A stretch of DNA of 24,181 nt from assembly GCA_019114585.1 (NCBI GenBank), contig DXFE01000064.1:1-24181 (forward strand). Direction: 5' to 3'. This DNA comes from Gemmiger_A avium. Its GTDB lineage: Bacteria > Bacillota > Clostridia > Oscillospirales > Ruminococcaceae. Shown in pieces: positions 15,586 through 21,687 of this stretch. A program made the translations under genes and the position numbers. The first letter of the stretch is position 1. Each line of letters starts with the position of its first letter. Under the pieces are notes generated by a model that had not been told where the DNA came from, searched no databases, and saw only the letters and a list, made by a program, of their open reading frames with translations.

Positions 15586-15612
15586 CTGCACCGGGCGTTT
15601 GCCTGGCCGCAG
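15586..15612 (+). promoter_or_regulatory. Leader hairpin upstream of scfA
   Basis: CTGC plus CCGGGC pair with GCCTGG plus GCAG around a GTTT loop, with a small internal loop (10 bp total, one G-U). It lies between the predicted transcription start and the AAAGGGG ribosome site at about 15627-15633. It may stabilise the highly expressed peptide mRNA; no U-run follows, so it is not a terminator. Confidence 0.4.
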
Positions 15613-15642
15613 ACGTATGGTTTTGGAAAGGGGTACGCATCA

Positions 15643-15792
15643 ATGAACCGTATTCAGACTCTCGAGACCCGTGACCTGGCCCAGAGCGTGCAGAACGGCG
15701 GCTGTGGCGAATGCCAGACTTCCTGCCAGTCTGCCTGCAAGACCTCCTGCGGTGTTGCCAACCAGATGTGCGAGCATAAGAACGAAAAGTAA
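15643..15792 (+). CDS. scfA: SCIFF ranthipeptide precursor (six cysteines in forty-five)
   Basis: 49-codon gene for a ribosomally made, post-translationally modified peptide. A Cys-free leader of 20 residues ends in Gly-Gly (19-20). The core has C21, C24, C28, C32, C36 and C43, i.e. C-x2-C-x3-C-x3-C-x3-C-x6-C, and contains the segment CGECQTSCQSACKTSC (21-36), the hallmark of the SCIFF family. Thr26, Thr34 and serines lie between cysteines as possible thioether acceptors. The characterised relative CteA receives a Cys-Thr thioether from CteB. ATG 15643 is preceded by AAAGGGG at about ten bases. It has its own promoter, leader hairpin and strong terminator, and its maturase follows 140 bases later. 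Very sure of family; biological role in this organism unknown. Confidence 0.96.
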   Translation: MNRIQTLETRDLAQSVQNGGCGECQTSCQSACKTSCGVANQMCEHKNEK

Positions 15793-15809
15793 GTTTCGTC
15801 CTGCAGCGT

Positions 15810-15848
15810 ACCGCCTGCCGCATTGTGCGTGCGCAGGCGGTATTTTTT
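15810..15848 (+). terminator. Strong terminator between scfA and scfB
   Basis: Arms ACCGCCTGC (15810-15818) and GCAGGCGGT (15833-15841), nine perfect pairs with a further small inner stem, then A and six T residues (15843-15848). It probably ends most scfA transcripts, leaving a minority to read into scfB. Confidence 0.88.
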
Positions 15849-15857
15849 GCGTTTTTC

Positions 15858-15890
15858 GCCGCCGCGGATTTTTTGGCGGCTTCTTATATT
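15858..15890 (+). promoter_or_regulatory. Second hairpin in the scfA-scfB gap
   Basis: GCCGCC (15858-15863) pairs with GGCGGC (15875-15880), followed by TTCTTATATT. It lies between the scfA terminator and the scfB start. It may be a second, weaker terminator or a processing/stability element at the scfB mRNA 5' end. I do not see a clear separate scfB promoter. Confidence 0.4.
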
Positions 15891-15932
15891 CATCACTTTA
15901 CCCTGCCCGTCAGAGAAAGGAAATGTGGGTTC

Positions 15933-17333
15933 ATGATCCATCAGTATAAATTGAACGGCTACAACATCGTGCTGGACGTGTACAGCGGCTCTGTGCACGT
16001 GGTGGATGAGGTAGCCTATGACATTATTGCCCTCTACCCCCAGACCCCGGAAGACGAGATCGTACGCCGGATGCTGGAAAAGTATGGCGACCGTCCGGAT
16101 GTTACCGAGCAGGACCTGCGGGATTGCATCGAGGATGTGCGCGCGCTACAGAAAGCCGGCAAGCTCTACAGCGAAGATGTGTACGCCGATATGGCGTTCG
16201 ACTTCAAAAAGCGCAGCAACGATATCAAGGCGCTGTGCCTGCATGTGGCGCATACCTGCAACCTGAACTGTGAATACTGCTTTGCCAGCCAGGGCAAGTA
16301 CCACGGCGACCGGGCCCTCATGAGTTTCGAGGTGGGCAAGCAGGCGCTGGACTTCCTGGTGGAGCACTCCGGCACCCGCCGCAACCTGGAAGTGGACTTC
16401 TTCGGCGGCGAGCCGCTGATGAACTGGCAGGTCGTCAAGGATCTGGTGGCCTACGCCCGCAGCATCGAAAAAGAAAAGAACAAGAATTTCCGCTTCACCC
16501 TGACCACCAACGGCGTGCTGGTGGACGATGAGGTGATCGAGTTCGCCAACAAAGAGATGCACAATGTGGTCATGAGTCTGGACGGCCGCAAGGAAGTCCA
16601 TGACCGTCTGCGCCGCAACTATGCGGGGGAGGGCAGCTACGACAAGATCGTGCCCAAATTCCAGGAGTTTGCCCGCCGCCGCGGCAACAAGGACTACTAT
16701 GTGCGGGGCACTTTCACCCACAACAACCTGGATTTCACCAACGACATCTTCCACATGGCCGACCTGGGCTTTACCGAGTTGAGCATGGAGCCGGTGGTCT
16801 GCGCCCCCGGCGAGCCCTACGCCCTGACCGAGGAAGACCTGCCCGTGCTGAAAGAGCAGTACGAGATCCTGGCCAATGAGATGCTGCGCCGCCGCCGGGA
16901 GGGCCGTCCGTTCACCTTCTATCACTACATGATCGACCTGACCCACGGCCCCTGCATCTACAAGCGGATCGCGGGCTGCGGCAGCGGCACCGAGTACCTG
17001 GCCGTCACCCCCTGGGGCGATCTGTACCCCTGCCATCAGTTTGTGGGGGACGAGAAGTACCGGATGGGCGATGTGTGGCAGGGAGTGACCAACACCGAGC
17101 TGCGGGATGAGTTCAAACTCTGCAATGTGTACGCCCGTCCCGGCTGCAAAGACTGCTGGGCCCGGTTGTACTGCTCCGGCGGCTGCGCGGCCAACGCCTA
17201 CCACGCCACCGGCAGCATCCGCGGCGTGTACGAGTACGGCTGTGAGCTGTTCCGCAAGCGCATGGAATGCGCCATCATGCTCCAGGTTGCCCAGGCGGAG
17301 GACAAAAAAACCGCCGAAGACGCCGAAAAATGA
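15933..17333 (+). CDS. scfB: SCIFF radical SAM maturase with RRE and SPASM domains
   Basis: 466-residue enzyme that binds the ScfA leader and installs thioether cross-links (ranthipeptide maturase; relatives CteB and Tte1186). Residues about 1-95 form the leader-binding RRE-like winged helix, starting MIHQYKLNGYNIVLD. The radical SAM cluster is C109-x3-C113-x2-C116, followed by FFGGEP (156-161) and TTNG (191-194). The SPASM region shows C349 with G362-x4-C367, then C405-x2-C408-x5-C414-x3-C418-x18-C437, giving two auxiliary Fe-S clusters. Start chosen at ATG 15933, after AGAAAGGA, because family N-termini begin here; the frame is open further upstream through the terminator region. It follows scfA by 140 bases with terminator-like structures between. 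No transporter or peptidase accompanies it. Confidence 0.97.
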   Translation: MIHQYKLNGYNIVLDVYSGSVHVVDEVAYDIIALYPQTPEDEIVRRMLEKYGDRPDVTEQDLRDCIEDVRALQKAGKLYSEDVYADMAFDFKKRSNDIKALCLHVAHTCNLNCEYCFASQGKYHGDRALMSFEVGKQALDFLVEHSGTRRNLEVDFFGGEPLMNWQVVKDLVAYARSIEKEKNKNFRFTLTTNGVLVDDEVIEFANKEMHNVVMSLDGRKEVHDRLRRNYAGEGSYDKIVPKFQEFARRRGNKDYYVRGTFTHNNLDFTNDIFHMADLGFTELSMEPVVCAPGEPYALTEEDLPVLKEQYEILANEMLRRRREGRPFTFYHYMIDLTHGPCIYKRIAGCGSGTEYLAVTPWGDLYPCHQFVGDEKYRMGDVWQGVTNTELRDEFKLCNVYARPGCKDCWARLYCSGGCAANAYHATGSIRGVYEYGCELFRKRMECAIMLQVAQAEDKKTAEDAEK

Positions 17334-17339
17334 ATCCTT

Positions 17340-17371
17340 GCCGGGCCCTGTGCGGGGCCCGGCTTTTGTTT
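17340..17371 (+). terminator. Terminator after scfB
   Basis: Perfect arms GCCGGGCCC (17340-17348) and GGGCCCGGC (17355-17363) with a six-base loop, then TTTTGTTT. Its U-run overlaps the -35 of the next promoter. Confidence 0.93.
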
Positions 17372-17397
17372 ACAAACCGCGGCGGGAGCGATATAAT
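17369..17397 (+). promoter_or_regulatory. Promoter for recD2-comF
   Basis: TTTACA (17369-17374), 17-base spacer, TATAAT (17392-17397). Strong sigma-A-type promoter starting inside the preceding terminator's U-run. Expected start near 17404. Confidence 0.82.
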
Positions 17398-17408
17398 AAA
17401 AATAATAC

Positions 17409-17432
17409 TGTGCGGCGGGCGCCCGCTGCACA
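17409..17432 (+). repeat. 24-bp near-perfect palindrome just downstream of the recD2 promoter
   Basis: Half-sites TGTGCGGCGGGC (17409-17420) and GCCCGCTGCACA (17421-17432) are inverted with no gap; only one pair is G-U rather than Watson-Crick. It begins about five bases after the predicted transcription start and ends before the ribosome site. It could be a repressor operator or a 5'-end RNA hairpin. Confidence 0.6.
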
Positions 17433-17459
17433 AACCGCAAACAGAGGGGGTGGCCGGAG

Positions 17460-19661
17460 ATGGAAGAAACGCTGCAGGCGCTGCAGGGAACGGTGGCGCG
17501 GGTTATCTACGAGAACAGTGAAACCGGCTACACCGTTTTTGAACTGGCTGCCGATGGGGAACTCCACGCGGTTGCCGGAACCATCGGTGAGGTGCACGAA
17601 GGCGAATCCGTTACCGTGTACGGCACCTTTGGCGAACACAAAACCTATGGCTTTCAGTTTCAGGCGCAAAGCTGCGAAACCGCTGTGCCGCAGGACCTGA
17701 CCGCTCTGCAGGTGTATCTGTCCAGCGGGGCGTTGCCCTATATCGGCGCGGCCACGGCGCGCAAGATTATCGACCGGTTTGGCATGCAGACCCTGGATAT
17801 AATTGCCTCCGATCCGGAACAGCTTACCTTTATCCGGGGCATCACCTCTGAAAAAGCCCGGGCCATTCAGCATGAATTTCAGCGTATGTTCGGGGTGCGG
17901 GAGGCCATTACCTGGCTGGGCCGCTTCGGTATCTCGCCTTCCCGGGCGGTGGAGGTGTTCCGGCACCTGGGCCCTGCCACAGTGGATGCCCTGACGCAGA
18001 ATCCCTACCTGCTCTGCGGGGAACCGCTGCAGATGCGTTTTACCCAGGTGGATAAGATCGCCGCCGAACTGCAGCTGGGGCAGGACAGCGAACTGCGGGT
18101 CAGTGCCGCGCTGCTGTACACCCTGCGCCTCAATGCGGGCAATGGCCATACCTGCCTGCCCCGAATCCAGCTGGTTACCTCGGTGGCCCGGTTTTTGGGG
18201 GTGGAGCCGGAACGGGTGGACCGTCAGCTTTCCCGCGCTCTGGAAGAGGATGAGGTCCGCAGCCTGCCCATGGGCGAACGGGAATTCATCTTCCTGCCGG
18301 ACCTTCTCTGCGCAGAGCAGGACATCGCCGCCCGGCTGCGGGATCTGGCTGCACATCCGGCCCAGCCGCCCCGGGACGTGGAGATCAACCTGCAGGCGCT
18401 GGAACGGGGCCAGGGATTTTCCTATGCGCCCGCCCAGCGGGAAGCCATCCGGATGGCGGTGTCCAGCCGGGTGATGGTGCTCACCGGCGGGCCGGGCACC
18501 GGCAAAACCACCACCGTCAATGCCATCATTGCGCTGCTGGAGCATCAGGGCGAACGGGTGTCGCTCTGTGCCCCCACCGGCCGGGCCGCCAAACGGCTGG
18601 AAGAACTCACCGGCCACCGGGCTTCTACCATCCACCGCCTGCTGGAGGTGGACTATACCGGCGGCGTCGTGCGGTTCATTCATAACGAAAAGAATCTGCT
18701 GCGCTGTGACGCGGTGATTCTGGACGAGATGAGTATGGTAGACGTCAAACTGTTCCAGAGTCTGCTGGCCGCGCTGCGGGTGGGCTGCCGCATTATCATG
18801 GTAGGAGATGCCAACCAGCTGCCCAGCGTAGGGCCGGGCAATATCCTGGGAGAGGTGCTCCGGGCAGGCAGTCTTCCCACCGTCTGCCTGAATGAGATTT
18901 TCCGGCAGGCCGCCAAAAGCCTGATCGTCTCCAACGCCCACCGGATCGTGGAGGGCGAACCGTTGCTCAACGGCGGCAAGGACGATGATTTCTTCATGAT
19001 CGAAGCGGACGGCGCTGCCTGCCAGCAGCTGGTGTGCGACCTGGTCTGCACCCGGCTGCCCCGCCGCTATGGCTTTGACCCGATCCGGGATATCCAGGTG
19101 CTGTGCCCCACCAAGATCGGCCCGGTGGGCACCGTGGAGCTCAATAAGCAGCTGCAGCAGCGTCTCAATCCGCCCCGTCCCGGCCTGGCCCAGATCGAAA
19201 CCGCCGGCCGCGTGTTCCGGGTAGGGGACAAGGTGATGCAGGTGCGCAACAACTACGATATTCCCTTTGAGCGGGACGGCGGCGAGACCGGCGTGGGCGC
19301 CTATAACGGCGACGTGGGAATTGTGACCGCCATCGATCCGGCACAGGGGACAATGCGGGTGCAGATGGATGACCGCTGCGTTACCTATGGCCAGGAAAAC
19401 CTGGCAGAACTGGAAATTGCCTATGCGGTTACCGTGCACAAAAGCCAGGGTAACGAGTTCCCGGCTGTGGTGCTGCCCACGGCGGATGTGCCGGAAAAAC
19501 TGCGGTACCGCAATCTGTTCTATACCGGCGTTACCCGTGCGCGTAGCCTGTGCGTGATTCCCGGGCGCCGTGCCATGGTGTCGGCTATGGTGGCCAACGT
19601 GCGCCAGAACATGCGCTACAGTGCACTGGGCTGGCTGCTCAGCCAGGAGATTGGCGGATGA
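17460..19661 (+). CDS. recD2: ATP-dependent 5'-3' DNA helicase RecD2
   Basis: Superfamily 1B helicase of the RecD2 type, 733 residues, used in DNA repair and replication-fork maintenance in bacteria without RecBCD partners. The N-terminal OB-like and helix-hairpin-helix region (about 1-200) includes LPYIGAATARKI and LTFIRGITSEKA. Walker A is GGPGTGKT (343-350), followed by CAPTGRAAKRL. Walker B is LDEMSMVD with D422/E423, then GDANQLPSVGPGN (motif III). The C-terminal motifs AYAVTVHKSQGNEF and YTGVTRAR (motifs V and VI) complete the core. ATG 17460 is preceded by GAGGGGG; a GGAG also directly abuts the ATG. It has its own promoter and a palindromic leader, and its stop overlaps the comF start. 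Often mis-named exodeoxyribonuclease V alpha. Confidence 0.96.
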   Translation: MEETLQALQGTVARVIYENSETGYTVFELAADGELHAVAGTIGEVHEGESVTVYGTFGEHKTYGFQFQAQSCETAVPQDLTALQVYLSSGALPYIGAATARKIIDRFGMQTLDIIASDPEQLTFIRGITSEKARAIQHEFQRMFGVREAITWLGRFGISPSRAVEVFRHLGPATVDALTQNPYLLCGEPLQMRFTQVDKIAAELQLGQDSELRVSAALLYTLRLNAGNGHTCLPRIQLVTSVARFLGVEPERVDRQLSRALEEDEVRSLPMGEREFIFLPDLLCAEQDIAARLRDLAAHPAQPPRDVEINLQALERGQGFSYAPAQREAIRMAVSSRVMVLTGGPGTGKTTTVNAIIALLEHQGERVSLCAPTGRAAKRLEELTGHRASTIHRLLEVDYTGGVVRFIHNEKNLLRCDAVILDEMSMVDVKLFQSLLAALRVGCRIIMVGDANQLPSVGPGNILGEVLRAGSLPTVCLNEIFRQAAKSLIVSNAHRIVEGEPLLNGGKDDDFFMIEADGAACQQLVCDLVCTRLPRRYGFDPIRDIQVLCPTKIGPVGTVELNKQLQQRLNPPRPGLAQIETAGRVFRVGDKVMQVRNNYDIPFERDGGETGVGAYNGDVGIVTAIDPAQGTMRVQMDDRCVTYGQENLAELEIAYAVTVHKSQGNEFPAVVLPTADVPEKLRYRNLFYTGVTRARSLCVIPGRRAMVSAMVANVRQNMRYSALGWLLSQEIGG

Positions 19662-20365
19662 AGCCCGCCGTGCAGCGGATGCTGGACCTGGTGTATCCGC
19701 CGCGCTGCCCATTCTGCGGGCAGGTGCTGGGGCCTCTGACAGAGTGCCCGGACTGCGCTGCCCAGCTGCACCGGCTTGTGCTGCATCCGCCCCATCTGCC
19801 GGAAACAGAATTCCACATCGACAACCTGGGCCGCGCCGCCGCGCTGTACCGGTATAAAGGCCTGGCACGCGGCGGGGTGCTCCGGTTCAAGAAAGGCGGC
19901 CATCCGGATGCCGCCCGCTGGTTCGGGGCGCAGATGGCGACCTTGTTCGGTTGCGATTTTGCTGCTGCCTATGGTACAATGCAGGCAGAACGGCTGCCGC
20001 TGGCCCCGGCGGATCTGATCGTGCCCGCACCCTCCTCCCACCGGCGGACATGGCAGCCTGCTCGTCTGCTGGCAATCCGCCTGAGCCGGGCAACAGGGGT
20101 TCCCTGGCAGGACGTCCTGAAAAAGATGCCGGGCAGGGAACCGCAGGAGGGCCTGAACGGAAAGGACCGGCTGCGCAATGCCCGCGGGGCGGTATGTGTT
20201 GTCCGGCAGCAGCCTGTAGCCGGGCGGCGGATTTTGCTGGTGGATGACGTCATCACAACCGGCGGCACCGCGAACGAGTGTGCCCGGGTGCTGCTTCGGG
20301 CCGGGGCGCAGTCGGTGGATCTGGTCTGCATTGCGGCGTCATTCCCAGGCCGGGATGACATGTAA
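19658..20365 (+). CDS. comF: ComF-family protein (competence / phosphoribosyltransferase-like)
   Basis: 235-residue ComF/GntX-family protein. An N-terminal zinc module is formed by C17-x2-C20-x9-C30-x2-C33. The C-terminal phosphoribosyltransferase-like domain has the PRPP-binding signature ILLVDDVITTGGT (192-204). ComF is a cytosolic factor for DNA uptake during natural transformation in Bacillus and Haemophilus, but homologues occur in species not known to be competent. The ATG at 19658 overlaps the recD2 stop (ATGA), with AGGAG nine bases upstream, so translation is coupled to recD2. The pairing with a DNA helicase hints at handling incoming or damaged DNA; this is inference. Confidence 0.9.
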   Translation: MKPAVQRMLDLVYPPRCPFCGQVLGPLTECPDCAAQLHRLVLHPPHLPETEFHIDNLGRAAALYRYKGLARGGVLRFKKGGHPDAARWFGAQMATLFGCDFAAAYGTMQAERLPLAPADLIVPAPSSHRRTWQPARLLAIRLSRATGVPWQDVLKKMPGREPQEGLNGKDRLRNARGAVCVVRQQPVAGRRILLVDDVITTGGTANECARVLLRAGAQSVDLVCIAASFPGRDDM

Positions 20366-20434
20366 AACGAATCATCACAAGCGGGTTGTCGAAGGATCCG
20401 CGTGTTTCAGAATAGAATAAAGGAGAGGCATAGT

Positions 20435-21457
20435 ATGGCGCAGAACGATATCGGGATCGATCTTGGCACTACTACCGTGATCGTGGCAGTAGAGGGGAAG
20501 GGCGTGGTGCTCAACCAGCCCAGCATTGTGGCGGTGGACCGCCGGAAAAACCAGGTGCTGGCCGTAGGGGAGCAGGCACTGGCCATGGTAGGCCGGACGC
20601 CCAGCTATATTGAGGCAATCCGTCCGCTGAAAGACGGCGTAATCTCGGATCATAAAATCACCCAGGAAATGATCGGCCGGTTTGTGAATCTGGTGTATGA
20701 TTCCCGGTTTATCAAGCCCCGCGTGGCGGTGTGCGTACCGGCGGCCATCACCGGCATTGAAAGCGATGCTGTGGTGGAAGCCGTTGTGGCGGCCGGTGCC
20801 CGGCAGGTGTACCTGATCGACGAACCGCTGGCGGCGGCTCTGGGCAGCGGCGTGGATATTATGCAGCCCCGCGGCTGTATGATTATTGACATCGGCGGCG
20901 GCACCACCGATATCGCCGTGATCAGTCTGGGCGGCAAGGTGCAGTCGGCGGGTGTGGATATCGCCGGCAATACCTTTGACGACGAAATCCTGAAGTTTGT
21001 GCGCCAGAAATACAGTATTGCCATCGGCCAGCGGATGGCGGAGGAACTGAAGAAGCAGGTGGCCTGCTGCCCCTGCCTGGACTTCTCGGCCACGATGGAT
21101 GTCAAAGGCCGCAGCCTGATCACCGGCCTTCCCCAGCGGGTGGCGATCCGCACCGAGGATCTGTACGAGCCGGTTATGATGCTGGCGGAACAGATTGCCG
21201 CCGCGGCGCACCAGGTTCTGGAGCATACCCCGCCGGAACTGGCCGGCGACATCTTTGCCGATGGTGTCATGCTGACCGGCGGCGGTGCCATGCTGCGCGG
21301 CTTGCCGGAGTATCTGTCGCAGGAACTCAAGGTGCGGGTGCACCTTTCTCCGGATACGGTCAACTGCGTGGCGCTGGGGACCGCCAAGTCCCTGGACATG
21401 GTGGACCAGCTGGAAGTGGGCTTTAAAAATGCCACCCCGCGCATCGGCCACCGCTGA
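20435..21457 (+). CDS. mreB: Actin-like cell-shape protein MreB/Mbl
   Basis: 340-residue bacterial actin that organises lateral wall synthesis beneath the membrane. ATP-binding motifs: phosphate-1 GIDLGTTTVIV (7-17), phosphate-2 IDIGGGTTDIAV and adenosine motif LTGGGAML. IDEPLAAALGSG is the typical MreB helix region. ATG 20435 follows AAAGGAGAGG. No mreC, mreD, rodA or minCDE genes follow; instead a terminator closes the unit. It could therefore be an Mbl-type paralogue rather than the main MreB. The 69-base gap after comF has no convincing promoter, so it may be read from the recD2 promoter. Confidence 0.93.
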   Translation: MAQNDIGIDLGTTTVIVAVEGKGVVLNQPSIVAVDRRKNQVLAVGEQALAMVGRTPSYIEAIRPLKDGVISDHKITQEMIGRFVNLVYDSRFIKPRVAVCVPAAITGIESDAVVEAVVAAGARQVYLIDEPLAAALGSGVDIMQPRGCMIIDIGGGTTDIAVISLGGKVQSAGVDIAGNTFDDEILKFVRQKYSIAIGQRMAEELKKQVACCPCLDFSATMDVKGRSLITGLPQRVAIRTEDLYEPVMMLAEQIAAAAHQVLEHTPPELAGDIFADGVMLTGGGAMLRGLPEYLSQELKVRVHLSPDTVNCVALGTAKSLDMVDQLEVGFKNATPRIGHR

Positions 21458-21471
21458 TAGTCGATGCTTTT

Positions 21472-21506
21472 AAAACGGCTTCTGCAGATGCCAGAAGCCG
21501 TTTTTT
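21472..21506 (+). terminator. Terminator after mreB
   Basis: Perfect ten-base arms ACGGCTTCTG (21475-21484) and CAGAAGCCGT (21492-21501) with a seven-base loop, flanked by AAAA before and TTTTTT after (21501-21506). It may act on both strands. Confidence 0.95.
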
Positions 21507-21538
21507 GTGCCGTGATGGGATGTCGGTGGGGTTATCCG

Positions 21539-21567
21539 TTGATTCCTGACGTAAAATAGTGTACAAT
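21539..21567 (+). promoter_or_regulatory. Promoter for the polysaccharide operon
   Basis: TTGATT (21539-21544), 17-base spacer, TACAAT (21562-21567). Good sigma-A-type promoter; expected start near 21574, giving a leader of about 115 bases. Confidence 0.7.
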
Positions 21568-21596
21568 AATACAGGACAAAACAACGGAATCTTTGT

Positions 21597-21631
21597 GCCC
21601 TGCAGCTGCAGTACAGCAGGGCTTATTTTTT
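21597..21631 (+). terminator. Premature terminator in the polysaccharide operon leader
   Basis: Arms GCCCTGC (21597-21603) and GCAGGGC (21616-21622), then TTATTTTTT (21623-21631). It lies after the promoter at 21539-21567 and before the first start codon at 21688, so it is inside the leader. The mreB unit already has its own terminator upstream. This indicates control by termination/antitermination; the controlling factor is not visible. Confidence 0.8.
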
Positions 21632-21645
21632 GCGCGGCGGAACAA

Positions 21646-21680
21646 ATGGCAGCCGGTGGGATGCGGACTGCCCATGGAGG
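21646..21680 (+). promoter_or_regulatory. Leader hairpin abutting the Shine-Dalgarno GGAGG
   Basis: ATGGCAG (21646-21652) can pair with CTGCCCAT (21668-21675, one bulge), ending directly at GGAGG (21676-21680). That GGAGG is seven bases from TTG 21688 and sixteen from ATG 21697, so it favours the TTG start. The hairpin could affect ribosome access. Confidence 0.4.
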
Positions 21681-21687
21681 AACCGAT

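Noticed and set aside
17370..19868. 832-codon open frame on the minus strand
   Set aside because: Antisense shadow of recD2; low-complexity His/Gly/Gln-rich, no motif, spans promoter and terminator of the plus-strand unit.
20413..20418. TAGAAT as an mreB -10 box
   Set aside because: It directly abuts the ribosome site and lacks a -35 at 16-18 bases; would give an almost absent leader.
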